Assembly: GCF_024362695.1 (NCBI RefSeq)
Contig: NC_065414.1
Span: forward strand, 8,511,501 to 8,575,500
DNA from: Pectinophora gossypiella
Taxonomy: Eukaryota > Arthropoda > Insecta > Lepidoptera > Gelechiidae
Direction of reading: 5' to 3'
DNA: 64,000 bases
A program made the position numbers and the translations under genes. The number at the start of each line of letters is the position of its first letter. Within the stretch, counting starts at the first letter, position 1. The notes below the pieces were generated by a model that was not told where the DNA came from, did not search any database, and saw only the letters and a list, made by a program, of their open reading frames with translations. Shown here in pieces: positions 34,440-47,279 of the stretch.

Positions 34440-34504
34440 GTGGTACACTGACTTGCTTGTCAATCGGGGAAGGCCGGTTCAAACCCCGGTACCGGAATTA
34501 ATTT
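34440..34504 (+). repeat. tRNA-like SINE head
   Basis: Reads gtggtacactgacttgctt, followed by a B-box-like ggttcaaaccccggtaccgg. It is similar, in reverse, to about 43965-44030. The acceptor ends do not pair, so it is a SINE head rather than a tRNA gene. Confidence 0.55.
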
Positions 34505-34680
34505 GTTTGCTAATACAGTTGGCTCAACGATTATAGTCGACGACACGGCTACCACCACGGATACCACCTATCACGTTGGTCTAACAGAAAACTCGGTGAG
34601 GTGGGTACTCAGTTCATGTTGCGATGGATGTGCCTACCGCAATTGGGATATAGTCGTGAGCTTATGTTTTGTTATGTTAT
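34505..34680 (-). repeat. interspersed repeat V, minus strand
   Basis: Reverse complement of the copies at 43503 and 49715: cacctatcacgttggtct, agaaaactcggtgagg, then caattgggatatagtcgtga and gcttatgtt. Confidence 0.7.
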
Positions 34681-35014
34681 GTTTCAGAAGTGCTCGCCTC
34701 TTCAATGCGCTTGATCTGCGCTGACCCGCAGTAAAAGAGAAATATTTGTTTTTCAATACCGTAAGGATCCCCCTTAGTATACCGCCTGCTATAATTACAG
34801 TCGATGAAGGAAGTTCGCAACTTCAGGCGCGGTTAGTCTTTGACCGTTTAGTAGGTTCGCGCATCGGTGAGCACGGAAAGTTGCATTGTAAGCGGCTACG
34901 CCTAAGTCGGGAGCTTCGGACGGCTTAAACTAACAACACAGTGCAACGTGTCGGATGGTGAGGTTCGCATGCATGAGAATCTCTAGTTTTTTTTCTAACG
35001 TAACTTATTGCAGG
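34681..35014. other. no recognised feature
   Basis: Moderately GC-rich, possibly old repeat. Nothing assignable. Confidence 0.3.
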
Positions 35015-35295
35015 TTTGCCTTAGATGGCATTAACTACTTGGCCGCAGGAATGAGGAGTGCTTAGGGCTCTCACCCGGTACAAAAATGTAAGACAACAGA
35101 CATGAGGGTGCCTAGTTGGGCGTGGATCTCGACTTAAGGCATTGTCTGAGATCCTAGTGGGCTCATAGCGATGAGCGCTGTATGAGGGAAATCGTCGACC
35201 ACGCCAGCGTGATCGGTACCGAGTTCCTGAAGTGTTTGTTGTCACGAACTAATTTGCCGGCTCTATGGCTAGAGTAATCGAGTCGTCAGTATCGT
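35015..35295 (-). repeat. interspersed repeat R, minus strand
   Basis: Reverse complement of repeat R: gagtgcttagggctctcacc, the gcgatgagcgctgtatgagg block and aaatcgtcgaccacgccag. A short hairpin (gatgaacgtgt ... acacgttcatc) lies just beyond it at about 35382-35412. Confidence 0.7.
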
Positions 35296-35814
35296 ATATT
35301 ACGTCCTTCGTGAATCTCGGGCAAAGAATGTAATGGCGATTTTCTGTCACCGCTTCTTCTTTTTTGGCCATAACACGTTCCGTGATGAACGTGTCTGTAA
35401 TGTAACACGTTCATCTAAAAAACGAGTTTGCTATTAGACATTTGCACGTATAAAATATTTCACGTCTACAAATGGCAAATAAATAAATGAACTGCATCAA
35501 TTTGCCTTTCTAGTGCCCCTGTGTTATAAGGTCGATTAATGATTGTAGGATGAACTCAAATAGAATCTTAACTATGTGTTCAGAAAAAAATGATTTTGAT
35601 TTTTAAAATGATACTCTGATTAATGAGTACTTAAATAAGTCATCTAATAAGTAATCTACACTATTACACATACAAATTCTCCATCATCGCTAGCTTTTAT
35701 ACGTTTATTAAGCATAATCCCTTATCACATTTCGTTCTAAAAAATCATAAATATATCAACTATTTCGACATTGGCTTGAAGATTTACTATCCACGAACAA
35801 GCCAATCGAATAAA
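35296..35814. other. no recognised gene
   Basis: AT-rich sequence apart from the small hairpin near 35382-35412. Confidence 0.4.
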
Positions 35815-36110
35815 CCTAGGTAAAACGACGAGTGCACGTCTGCCGGGTCGAATTTATGGTGTTCGACTGTGTAAATACGTTTTGCAATACCGTCCCAACT
35901 GCGTCCAGCCGGCTCTGCACGGCAATCACGCCGCGCGGGCCGCGAATTATATCGAGGGATTCGACCAAATAGACGGAGGGAATGCTATCTATGTAGATAA
36001 ACGTCGTACGGCTATTGGCCCTTGACGTAATTCGCACCCGCGCGACGCATGCGTCAGGGCTATAGTGCTTCCAAAAGAAAAATAAAACCATGGCGCACAT
36101 AGTGCACTCT
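35815..36110. repeat. interspersed repeat W
   Basis: Contains gcgaattatatcgaggga and aatgctatctatgtagataa. These motifs recur inverted at 47575-47715 and in shortened form at 58893-59020. CpG-rich, non-coding. Confidence 0.65.
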
Positions 36111-36837
36111 CTTATACATATCTAGTCCAAATATCAAGCAACAAATATTTTTATATTTGCCTCTGCCATTGCATTAAATAAATAAATTAATTAATACGTT
36201 TTGAATAATTATGTAGGTATTATCAATAAAAAAATAGGTAATTATCACGTTAAATCTCCAGCGCTATTTATGTTCTTTTGGGGAACAGAACCCGGAAAGT
36301 CCCTCAATGCTGAATTTAATCACGCTGTGAATCGTCACATCGTATAAAATGCCTAACTACCTGATAAAGCGTTAATAGGTACAATAATACCTGAGTCATA
36401 AAGAAAATAGATATAAAATTTTAGTACGGTGCCCATACGAGAAAGCCTGGCTAGTAAATCTAATTTGATAGAGGTCGATCGAACCACCGCGTTTAGGTGG
36501 TACTCCCAGATAGGTATACACTATACCTACAGTGAATATCATTGGTGACAATCAATAGCGCTGAATTATTTAACTGCCGCCCAACAAGGCTTAAATATAG
36601 CCGAATTACGAATAAGTAGTTACCAACCAATGTATTATGACAAGGTCCAGTGCCAAAATTACATAACTAGGTCATGTAAGACATTATTATTACATATTCA
36701 ATGTAAAACTTTTCCAAATGCGTAAAAGATTTTTCTATTTAAAGTATTTTTGGGGAAAAATATAGGTACCATGTCACACAATTATAAGCCCAAGACACAT
36801 TTTTTAACATTGAGAAATGCATTACGCATACCATACC
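36111..36837. other. no recognised gene
   Basis: AT-rich sequence without supported features. Confidence 0.4.
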
Positions 36838-37080
36838 AATTGTGTAATCACTTTGTGATCCCTAGTTTGGTTAGGACATTATGTTGACTTTACTTTTTTA
36901 CTGATTGTCCGATAGTAAGATGATCCGTGCTTCGGAAAGCACGTTAAGCCGTTGGCCCCGGTTACTACTTAGTGATGTTAGCCATGTCAGGGGCATTTGG
37001 CGGCTCAGTAATAACCCTGACACCAGGGTTGATGAGGTTGGTATTCCATCTCACAACATACACGATAAGAAGAAGAAGAC
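36838..37080 (+). mobile_element. SINE family B copy without head
   Basis: Runs from tgtgatccctagtttggtta through gcttcggaaagcacgttaag and ggcatttggcggctcagtaa to ccctgacaccagggttgatg, ending in an agaagaagaag tail. Confidence 0.75.
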
Positions 37081-38549
37081 CAGTTATGTGGGACACCCAG
37101 GGTGGTCACACACGGTATACCGACTAAAACCCAACGGTGTTCCTGCCTGTACCAATTGGCGGGACCCGGAAGAAGCACAAGAAACCTAGTGCTACATGTT
37201 ATATTATTACTGGAAATTGAATTACTTATAACGTCTATCCACAAATCATCTACATCACATCGTGGACCATGAATGTGTAATAATAACATATGACATGCCT
37301 AATAATTTTGATCGCTCGTACGATTCTACTTACCTATGTATATCTAGGTATATGTATGTGTACTTGTAGTGTCTACACTACATCCTTCAAATACCGCATT
37401 TCAAGCAGTTTCGTGTCTATTTTCTGACCATTAGAGACTTCACTCATGGATGAAAGAAAACAATAAGTAATACATATTCTACGTAGATTGTCGCTACATC
37501 ATTATTACCACAGCCTGGACACTTCATACAAAAATCTCGTTCGTACCGTGTGCCACTTTACCCCGTGCAAGCGAGAGAGACAGGCAGTCTACGCGCGCTC
37601 ACTTACTCCTTACCCGCTTACGTCTTAAAGAGACTAAAGTGGCCACCATCGGGGGGTGAGGTAACTCGTTCCAAGCTCGCATTAATGCGGAGCGTTGTTT
37701 ATTCTATGCTAACAAAAGTATTATTATTCCACTATGACCCAATCCAATTCTTTTTTTTTTCTACAAAAAAGGTATGGTGAATTCAGAATAATTGGTTTTC
37801 GACACAAATAGGCAGTAAGTTTTCCATGAAAGTTTATGCGTGTTCCGTGATCCGCATGCGGCAGGGCTCATTGAACTGATACCCCCAGGCAAGCTTGAGT
37901 GCTATCACCTCCATAACTTTGATACAGGTCGAGTGGACCATTGGCATGGCCATTTTGATGTACCTATCGAAATCGAGATCAGCACCCAATGGCATGTACA
38001 CTTTTGCTCAGCGATGAGGGAACCTACAGTCGATTTGACACACATCGATAGCCATTGATTAAACTTAATCGAAATGACATGTTGGCAAATGGTTGCGAAT
38101 GACAAATCAATTCACTCTAGTGATCAGAGCTAATTCAATGATGCTTAATAACAGTGAACATCACAAAACTCGCTATTGAATTATTATATTTAAAGTAAGC
38201 GAAAATGAAAAGGTTTTATATTGAGTTATATTTTGTAGGGGTCTTCATAATTTATTGCACTTGCCTTATCTTAGGTATTTAATCTCGTAATTTTCCTTCG
38301 TAATCTCAAGATGCTCTTAGTCATAATGAGAAGATTAAAAATTCTGGCTTCAGTAATTGCTTAAACACTTAAACCAGATTTTCCCCAGGGCCGCTCAAAA
38401 TAAATTCGTGAGCTTTCTTTACTTCACCTTGGTAATAGTGCAAATAAAAACCAGCTTTATGAAATCCTCAACCCTTAACTATGTTCACCTTTGCTCCTGG
38501 ATACCGACTAGTCAATATAAATTATCTAAAATAATACAGAAATCCGACA
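37081..38549. other. no recognised gene; one GC-richer repeat-like block
   Basis: The block 37545-37680 (gagagagacaggcagtctac) looks like an old dispersed repeat. The rest, including the frame at 37840-38058, has no recognisable domain. Confidence 0.35.
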
Positions 38550-38668
38550 ATCTGGTGAAGGTCGCGGGACGCCGCTGGATGCGGGCAGCGCAGGACCGAT
38601 CGTCGTGGAGACCCTTGGGGGAGGCCTATGCCCAGCAGTGAGCGTCGTACGGCTGATGATGATGAATA
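38550..38668 (+). pseudogene. RTE-like LINE ORF2 C-terminal stub
   Basis: Reads NLVKVAGRRWMRAAQDRSSW, then RPLGEAYAQQ and a TGA, followed by a gatgatgatga tail. It is nearly identical to the stub at 9700-9845. The TGA stands where the other copy has TGG, so this copy ends ten or so residues early. Confidence 0.75.
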
Positions 38669-39807
38669 CAGAAATAGGTATATACAGTAAATTATATACT
38701 CAGTATATCTTATTATCAAGTTCCCAATAATGTATTTACATTTATATAAGCTTTGAATAATTCAATTCCGTTGAAGTTTCAAATCGGTATTGAAAAGAAA
38801 TTAAAAAGTATTTAAACAGTTAAAACGTTTTTCCATTCCGCTCTCTCAAAATAACAACAATAAAAGTAATGACCGACGAGCTATATGCGTTCAATGAAAA
38901 ACTTGAGTTGTGATGTGATTCACAATATTGGATTATTCAAGAATTATCATAATCGAACGATGGGCCTTGAAACGAGGTAGTATTGTACTTTTTTCATCGC
39001 AAACTCATATCTTCTTTCAAATTGTTCAAGATGTTTTGCAAGGGTTCAACGCAATTTTCTGCCGGGTTCAAAGAAAATGATATCGGCGAAAGTAAAACTT
39101 AATTTATATAAGGGACTAATTCGCAGGATCAGCAAAGTTGCCGTTTGGCTTCATCTTTCCATCGGGAATCAAAAAGTTTGCAAACAAATCGCCAGAAACC
39201 CTGTGGGGGAACCGTTTCCGATTATCGGCAAAATTTATTCGGATTCCAGCCGTCTACCTATTTAGCCCGACGCCTCGACTTGCCTGAGCAATCAAGATGA
39301 TTTAGATGCCAACACTCTACGCTATCCCAGCTATTTAAATAGAAGCCCCTTATACATATACAAAGCACTTTATATAAATAATTATAGCTATTAATTCCAG
39401 GAGTCGAACAATTGGGTCGATATAAATAATAAAACCTACCAAGTTTCTTGTAAGAAACGATTTTATACAATTGACAGGAAGGCTTTGTACAACTTCTAAT
39501 GCATGTACTTGTGGTTCAGATGATACTAAAAAATAAGAAAACGAACTTTAGATTGTTTCTTTCTAACCTACTTAAACTTATGTAGTCTCTTCTCGTCGTG
39601 ATTACGATATTAGCGAGTGAAATCAATGATAAACAACCAAAAAGATCACAAAATTATAATAATGTAAAAACCTTACTTTACACCCCCGTTGCTATGCTCC
39701 ATATAATCGACAATACCTAGGCAATGGGGGTTGCCAGATCTGACGCCAACACTTCTGATGTTTTTTTAAGTCTACTCTCCTGCATTCTAAGGTCTTTATT
39801 GAAGTGT
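38669..39807. other. no recognised gene
   Basis: AT-rich sequence without supported features. Confidence 0.4.
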
Positions 39808-40083
39808 TCAAACGGAAAAGATCTCCAACGGTAAGCGAAGTATGTCAAGTAGTCTTAACAACCAACAAGGACGGTGGCTCCAGCGGGTGCGCTGTGCAGC
39901 AAGGTATGATTGTACCCTTTCAGCTGATTGAGAGGCGAATGTAGTACCGCAATACTCAGCTGTGTTTTTCGTCAGTCGATACGCGTTCATTTGTTCAAAC
40001 AAAATGTATGGCTCGTACGCCTTTCGATAGTCAAATCGTGCTGATTCGTGCTCTCGGATCCGGAAAGTTGATGCAAAAAACAT
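39808..40083 (-). CDS. weak candidate ORF, 91 codons
   Basis: The frame opens at an ATG at 40083 and encodes 91 residues rich in Arg, Tyr, Ala and Glu with mixed, non-repetitive composition (FRIREHESARFDYRKAYEPY, then ILFEQMNAYRL). Its third codon positions are GC-richer than the neighbouring AT-rich DNA. I recognise no domain, promoter or splice partner, and it could be a transposon relic or chance. Confidence 0.15.
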   Translation of the reverse strand: MFFASTFRIREHESARFDYRKAYEPYILFEQMNAYRLTKNTAEYCGTTFASQSAERVQSYLAAQRTRWSHRPCWLLRLLDILRLPLEIFSV

Positions 40084-40269
40084 GATCTATCGATAATACT
40101 TGAATAAGTCACCTTGAAGTTAATACAAACTCTTTTACGAACTGAAGGCAACAAATTATTACTCGTCTGTGGCGAAGCAAAAAAAAGGGTTATTGTGTTT
40201 GACCGCTACGAGTACCTGTATGTATGTATATCACTATTCGGAAGACTTTCAGAGAAATATTTTCTAGTT

Positions 40270-40338
40270 TCATACTTTTTAGAGCGCGATTCTTCCGTAG
40301 TCGGGTTTTAGTTTTCAACTTATATTTTTCTAAGTTTA
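40270..40338. repeat. MITE family 3, right-end fragment
   Basis: Matches the right end of 17270-17577: catactttttagagcgcgat, tccgtagtcgggttttagt and acttatatttttcta. Confidence 0.65.
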
Positions 40339-40344
40339 TTAGTA

Positions 40345-40480
40345 ATCTAAATGGGCGAGGCATGCATGACGATTTATTTAGAGTGCAAGTAGTGAAAGTG
40401 GTGTGTCAGAATCGTAGGAATTGGAAGTGGAATTCCGTGGCTTCTGCCTACTCCAATGGGAAATAGGCGTGATCTTATTT
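40345..40480 (+). pseudogene. degraded LINE ORF2 C-terminal stub
   Basis: Carries RGMHDDLFRVQVVKVVCQNR, then WNSVASAYSNGK and a stop in gggaaataggcgtgatctta. It corresponds to the family at 14032-14260 (VCQDRRKWNSIISAYPGG). Confidence 0.65.
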
Positions 40481-40489
40481 GTGTCAATC

Positions 40490-40890
40490 AGCTACTATAA
40501 ACAATAATTATGTCATCTAGTCATGACCGTTAGTTTAACTGGTGCCTTTTTTTTCGAAAAGGTCATTTTTTCTTGTACCTATTCTTCTTTTTTTTGTTGT
40601 AGTGTTGCCTGACTGTAACTTTTAATACCTTTTGTTATTCCGTTTTTTTTTTTGTTCTTTAACTACCAAATCAAAATTCTACATGCATGTTAATTACATA
40701 AGTTGTGTTTGCACGTCTGTAATTGGTGCAAGCACTAGTACTAGCCTCAAGAGAGTTATATTCATCGTTGTGTGTTTGTACTGTCGATGTGCCTAATAAA
40801 TAAATATATTATGTTGTGCATTTCTTCGAGGCAATGACGTCATAAATCGTCTGAGACAGAGGTATAAGGCCAATGATGATGATGTTGCAA
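40490..40890 (+). repeat. probable retroelement 3' UTR and (GATGAT) tail
   Basis: A T-rich stretch ends at about 40794-40810 in taataaataaatatatt, like a LINE 3' terminus. It is followed by aatgacgtcataaatcgtct and ggccaatgatgatgatg (40823-40888), the mirror of 18875-18950. Two elements probably abut here. Confidence 0.45.
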
Positions 40891-43502
40891 ATGAGGCAGG
40901 AATTCCAGACTACGTTCCTCAAAAGCAATGTAAGATGGCGCTATAAAGATTATCCTTCGTTTAACCTTCTAATTTCATGCCTAACAGATATTATGCATTT
41001 TATCTTTGTTTTTGGGTACTTACATATGATAACCTTTTTTTTATGTCACCCAGGCACAATTACATCTTCCACCTATTATCATTCTGATCAAATTAAAAAG
41101 AAAGTAAAGTAGGTAGTAACATAATTCTTTAGAGAATACCTATATATCAAGTACTTAACAATTATTTTTAAGAAAATCTCGACAGCACCAACTGTATTAG
41201 TTTTGGGGAACGTAGCCTAAAAAGTCCCGCATTGAAATAAGAATCTCGTCCAGTCTAAGAATTCACATCCACACTTCAACGCTTAGTTGCACTCACATAA
41301 CAGCTCCCGTCTCCTTTGGAACGCACTCTACGCTTATTAAATAAAGTACGACTATAACGGTTGGACCGCAACTCTGTGCCCAAAATGTTAAGTGGTGTTA
41401 AAATTTTAAGCCTTTTCCCATTCCGACGAGGCGTCCGAATGAAATATTTCGTTGAATGTCTAGTTGTGAGTCTTGTGAGCTCAACAACACGGCAGAGTTT
41501 TCAAGTTCGCAACTAATTTGCCCATCCATTTCATTTATAAATTAATTTTGAGTAGAAATTCAATTCTAACGACTCTGGTTAAAGGTAAATATTAATGTAA
41601 CAATTATAATGTTGAGTAAACTTTAATTTAATACATAAAGCAGCTTAATTCGGTCCGTTTTATAACGTTTTTGCACGAAATTAAAAGCAATCTTGTAATT
41701 TTAGCAGGATGCGTACTTACATAATCCACTCGTTTCGGGTCAAATAATTATACTCGAAATACCCCATTTATTTAAGTACCCATATATTAAATACGTATAA
41801 TGTTAAATGTTTGCATACTTACATTTACATGCAATTTGTTTATTTGAAACGTTAGATAATTGCTAAGATTTCCTTACTATTTTTATAAATTTTATATCTT
41901 AAGATTAGAATAACAATCATACAATACCTAATTGTGAAACTCATGTGAAAATTTACATACACGCATACACATAAGCTCACCAACGTTATAGGTGGTGAGC
42001 CGTAACGTGAATTTTATATTACATTCATATTTATTTTAAAACTATTACGATGCTGCTTCAAAATGCAATCTCAGATCTAAAACACATGTGCAGAGCATAA
42101 TAAAACGACATGTCTATCCCAGAACGAGCTGCTTACTTACAGATTCAGTACGTAATCTAAGAGAATACGTTATACTCCGGGGCTCATTTTTCACGATTGA
42201 CAGTCAATCCATGTAGAAACAAAAGAACATCGGGCCCAGAACGACCCTTTGAGAAGTGTTCAACACGTATGGGTTCACATCACGTACTCTGAACGCGCCG
42301 GATCACAATGAACAGATCCCATGGGGGGGCTTCCTCATCTCTTGCCATGGAATACAAATTAGTTTTACCATGTACTAGATTTGGAAATTTAAGGCAACCT
42401 TGCCCCACTGAGAATTCCCCAAGCAACAGTGATAGATGGAAACACGAAACTGTATACACTCGTGATTGTTTCCTCAAGTTAATCCAACTACGTAGCTTTG
42501 CAACTTAAACTAGATTAAGGCGTACAACCAAAATATAAACTGAATTAAGGAGATCAAAAATTATCAGAATGACAATGACAAGGTTCACGAAACGACGACA
42601 AAATCTCATATTAGTAATTTCAAGATACTGCATACTGCACTACCAAAAGTGCAATTCAAAATTCCTTTACGGCATGCTGTCGAAGCAGAAAACAGTTTTA
42701 TCGTTGATACGTTCCTTCTGAGACTCAAACGACTACGTCTGTTTCGCTTTGGCAAACGCAAATGGCATTAGGATGAAAGAGAAATGTGTACTTTTGAGAC
42801 GAGTACCGGTTGAAAGTTTTTGAAATTTTCGCAATGTGAGGGTTAGGTAGCAACGAACTACAGTTAGTTACTCCCTCGGCGTCTGAAGTTGTGTGTAAGT
42901 TCATGCATTCCTCTCTCCACGGGGTAGCGTCATTGAAACTTGTTATGAGATAAAATTGCTCTGGTTTATGCTCTCGTAGTTTCAAAATATACACTTTAGT
43001 AAAGTTTCGAAATGTTTTACGAACTTTTCTTTAACAAATTTTCTTTTGGTCTTTGAAACGTCCTTGTTGAGAAATGTTTCGTCTGCGATGAATTGCAAGT
43101 GTTATTTAGCTAGAAATATTGAACCATTTATATTGTCCGCTTTTCTCACAAAATGTACTATAATAGAACCCCCTACACCTTTTCAAGTTTTCGATATCTA
43201 GTGCGGGCTTCATTGCATCCTCGACTCAATTGGATTACCTTAACTTTACCTGCTTAAACTTTGAAGTTTTCAACTGAAGCAAGCCATATTTTACCTACTA
43301 AACCTGAAACTTTACCATCTGTTACTTTTTGTATTATGAAGCCGAAGATTATGGTGAACAGCAACATATACAAGTAATTTAATGTATATATTTTGCATTT
43401 TTTATGTAACACCATATCAAAAAGGTTTTTTAGTGAAGATAATTTCAAACCAATGAAATCGTAAAAGAATGTTTTTGTGATGTGCAGTAAAGATACATAA
43501 TA
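40891..43502. other. no recognised gene
   Basis: About 2.6 kb. Open frames of 65-90 codons (for example 42994-42725 minus) lack domains and splice context. A scrap of repeat V (ggtggtgagccgtaac) lies near 41990. Confidence 0.4.
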
Positions 43503-43690
43503 TAAGACTCCCGACTATATCCCAATTGGGGTTTCTAATCAGGGGTACATCCATCGCAAGATGAACTAAGAACCCATACCCTAGCTTTCTGTTAGGCCAA
43601 CGTGATAGGTGGTGAGCCGGATTGCCATCTATATAATGGGTGAGCCAACTGTGTTTGTAAAAACATAACTCATTGGTGCAAGACCGATAC
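43503..43690 (+). repeat. interspersed repeat V
   Basis: Reads ctatatcccaattggggttt, catccatcgcaagatgaact, ccaacgtgataggtggtgag. It directly abuts a repeat R copy. Confidence 0.7.
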
Positions 43691-43930
43691 CGATATTAGG
43701 ACCCCGATACCGACCCCGCCGGCGTAGTCGACGACTTCCTTCAATCAGCGCTTATCGCTAACGAACCCACTAGGGTCGATTAATTCATTCAAATATTTTT
43801 CCTCTCAGACGACGCCCTGAGTCGAGATTCGCGCCCAACTGGGCACCCTCAGGCCTGTTGTCTTAAACGTTGTACCAGGTGAGAGCCTTCAACGCTCCCC
43901 ATTTGTCCGGCCAAGTAGTTAATGCCATCT
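43691..43930 (+). repeat. interspersed repeat R
   Basis: Carries ccgaccccgccggcgtagtc, cagcgcttatcgctaacgaa and gcgctccccatttgtccggc, as in the copies at 33895 and 50285. Confidence 0.75.
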
Positions 43931-43944
43931 GCGGCCAATCAGGA

Positions 43945-44130
43945 AGTAAGTAAAAAACAAAGGTACCGACATTCAAACCGTCGCTCCCCGATTTAGAAGC
44001 AGTGTACCACAGGACCACAGTGACTATTGGAATTACATAAAGATTGTACCTATAGTTTTTTTTTTTTTGACGAATAGGTATACTGTTCACCATCGAGTGC
44101 GTGTAGTGCCCCAGTTGGCGTGGTCTGTGC
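43945..44130 (-). repeat. tRNA-like SINE head, minus strand
   Basis: The minus strand reads gtggtacactgcttctaaat and then a degenerate B box (cggtttgaatgtcgg). It is related to the head at 34440-34504. Confidence 0.45.
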
Positions 44131-44945
44131 ATCTTCCTGCCAAGCTCTTATGAGTTAATGTTATTATTGTTATTGTTTCTGCCCACTGTAACGCATTAAA
44201 TAATGTTCCAAACGCTATTCTCTCTCCCCGGTCTCTAAAATACTATTCTCGGATGTTTTGGTGAACTGGTTTTCTTTGCAAAGTTACCCTGTTTCTGCGT
44301 GTTTGAAAGTAAGGCTACCTAAAGAAGGTGCTTTCTTTAGAGTACATTTTACTTCACAGTACTTGCACGTTTTATTAATCGTTTACTTCACACTCTAGTG
44401 AGTGTGTTGTATGTCGAAGGCCACAAACTTACTGTTTTTGGCGTTAGCGAAGTGTGTTCTTTCCAGTTATATTTATACTGCACGTATTTATTATGAGTGT
44501 TAAATGTGTTTAATTACATTCAAATTAATCTCTCATTTTCAATTTTTGGTCATTTATTGGTTAACAACCTGTAACGTGTTTAGTATTGATATTAACGATA
44601 ATATTTTCACAAAATATCCAAACGAGCATATTTATAAATTAAACGAACCAAACAAGAATAATTTCACATATCTCCCTACTGTAATCATTATCCTCTTCAT
44701 ACTACCTAAATGACAGAAAGGATGTCTCTTGACCTTGACACGTGTGAGCTATGCTTGATTTTCTAAGGTTAATCGTGATCTTTCCAGTTCCCTTTTCCAT
44801 TTTCTTTCTATCTATTTTTTCCTCATCTATCACAGCTTAGAAGATAAAAGACGCATCAAAAGGACAAATGGCAAAAAAGCTCCGCTACATTTCTATCTTT
44901 ACAACACGCGCAAAACATTGGTCCCGATTCCTATAGACACATTCT
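44131..44945. other. no recognised gene
   Basis: AT-rich sequence. The frame at 44504-44713 (plus) has no recognisable domain. Confidence 0.4.
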
Positions 44946-45211
44946 AATTTTATTTTAAGTTATAAGTACCTGTCATTTTCTTATCTGCGGAAAAGGGGGA
45001 ATAAAATAGGCATCTCGCTCATATGCAACTCGTTTGACGTGTGCTGTCAACTTAATACTGTCGGGTTGTTGACCAATATACAATTTTGAATTTGTTTTTA
45101 ATTTCTGCCTAAATTGACGTGTGTTCCAAAATTTTATATCTGTCGTCTGTTACCCGTCTATTTCATTTTAGGCGGATAAGAAAATGACAGGTATAACTTA
45201 AAATAAAATTA
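44946..45211. mobile_element. MITE-like foldback element, family 5
   Basis: About 265 bp with terminal inverted repeats of about 36-40 bp. The left arm is aattttattttaagttataa then gtacctgtcattttcttatc. The right arm at 45175-45211 is its complement lacking four bases. Non-coding centre. Confidence 0.75.
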
Positions 45212-46784
45212 AATGGTGTGCGCAGTAATCATTCTTAATAAGAAATATTTTAACTTAATATCCTCATAAGGGTTATGGGTTACACAATCTATTGTGTACT
45301 GTATATCGCGAACTGAAACTTGGAGAGTTTTGCGAAATTGACACTTGATTTCTGTATAATTTATCTTACACAATGAGAACTCATCCAAATTCCGACTACA
45401 TTTTTCATAATTTTCGACAAACACAACCGTCTCAAGAAGAAAATGAAATTCAAATGAAATATTCGCGAGTTAAAGCGGAACTGCCGGCAGCGAGGGAAGC
45501 GATCAACGCGCGTAATTTATGACGTAAACAGTCGCATTTTGTGTGCAGTTTGCGGCACAATAGCAGTAAATCGCTGCGGGCCGCAGTAGGCGACACGCAT
45601 TATGTATTGTAACTGCAGTTGAGCTTTTGCTGTACTCTTTTGTTGCCAATATTTATTGATGGAACTATCAGATTTTATCATTTAAATTCAATAGGTCACA
45701 CCTGAATTACTGTATCTAAGATATTAATCAGCCTAAGATGTAAAGTTGTTGTGAATGAAAACATAAAACAGATATGATTCTCTGCTCGTAGGCTCTGATA
45801 AAAGGACGTCCAAGATACTTGCAGCACTACTTTGACAGCTAAGTTTTAGTTGCTTAAAATTAAATTACTTAACATTAAAAAACTGTGTGAGGCATTCCGG
45901 GTACATACATTCATGTAAGATATGGTACGTATCTTCCCTCTTTCCACAAACTTCGCAGTTACTTATAATTTTTAATAATGCAATTTTGTGAATACCTTTC
46001 GTAAGTCATAATTTGTTTCAAAGAGACAATTTTAAATCGAAAAATATTGTGGCTCGGACGGGACTTGAACCCGCAGCTCTTTCTATTTAATTATTTTTTT
46101 CTATTTTTTTTTTCTCTTTGTGAGTTTCCCTAATCATAGGTAAGTGCTATAAAACCAAAAATCATAATTTGTTAATTCACGGGTTACCTGCTTCAAAAAT
46201 AGTGAGCTTAGTTAACTAAACATATTTCATCAAAAGTGCGTAAATCAGCATTGATCATAAATTAAATATTTCAGTAGCATAATGCTATGTTAGTGTGACC
46301 GTACAAATAATCCGAAAATATTGTTCAAATAAAGTAGAATTGGCCTCATAAAATATGGGCTGCAAAACAGAATTACAGCTTTCATCAATATGAAATTGGC
46401 GAGCGCGTATCATCGTTTAATAAATTAATGATTATCCACATAATAACTCTGGGAACAAAGAGACTGTTATAGAATAACTTGCTACATTGCTGCAACCAAA
46501 ATGATCGATTACGCAATACTTGCATTATTTTCTACATTAAAATATAGTAGTATTTGACACCTACGTTTTACCATGAAATATATTATTATCTTTCCCATTA
46601 CTTAAATATAAATAGAGACTTGGCTTAGGAAGAGAACAAGACACAAGACAAGATTATTTACAAAACAAGAAGAAGAAGAGAAGAAGAAACTCTTCTCTAG
46701 AAGTTTTTTATTTTTAATTTTCTTTAGAAGAGAGAGAGAGTCTTTACAAGAGTAAAGTAATAGAGCTCTCACTCTTGTTTTCTC
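45212..46784. other. no confirmed gene; CpG-richer block and tRNA-like scrap
   Basis: A Cys-containing 71-codon minus frame (45424-45209) runs into the end of the MITE and is not convincing. The block 45470-45620 is CpG-rich, with a CRE-like tgacgtaa at about 45520, and could be regulatory. At 46055-46082 the minus strand has a B-box-like gggttcaagtcccg, a SINE-head scrap. Purine-rich (AAG/GA)n repeats lie at 46665-46740. Confidence 0.3.
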
Positions 46785-46875
46785 TCACCCCGCCGGCGTG
46801 GTCGACAATTTCCCTCATTCAGCGCTTATCGCTATCGACCCACTAGAGTCGATTAATTCTTTCAAATATTTTTCA
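46785..46875 (+). repeat. interspersed repeat R, fragment
   Basis: Contains ccccgccggcgtggtcgaca and tttccctcattcagcgctta. Confidence 0.7.
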
Positions 46876-47279
46876 CACGATAGAACTCACATAACTAGAC
46901 AAACATCGAACCGCGAACAATCAAATAGAAAGCTTTCAAAATATATGGGTTTCTGAGAAAGTGTCTCAAGAAAAGACATTTTTGCAGTTAAAATATCTTC
47001 CCCAAGACGATGAGATTCCGGCGAACATCCGGGCATAGTTTGTGCATTCCGCGCCGCTTGCGGTCGGCATATCATTGCACTGAACTTGCAAATAGGCGGG
47101 CCAAGCGTCGCGGATATGCTCGGACGGAACTTTCACAAGAATTTGAGCGACACCAAAGTTTTTTCCAATTTCCTTGGCAGTTCATAATTTGAATTTGTTT
47201 GGTTCTTGCATTTTTTCGTAAACCGCATCACGTGACTTTTTATCTAGTTTCGATAGTTACAGTTATTAGATGATTTTTA
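46876..47279. other. no recognised gene
   Basis: Overlapping short frames on both strands, no motif. Confidence 0.35.

Noticed and set aside
45209..45424. Cys-containing 71-codon ORF
   Set aside because: Its last codons lie in the terminal repeat of MITE 5, and no splice or promoter context supports it.
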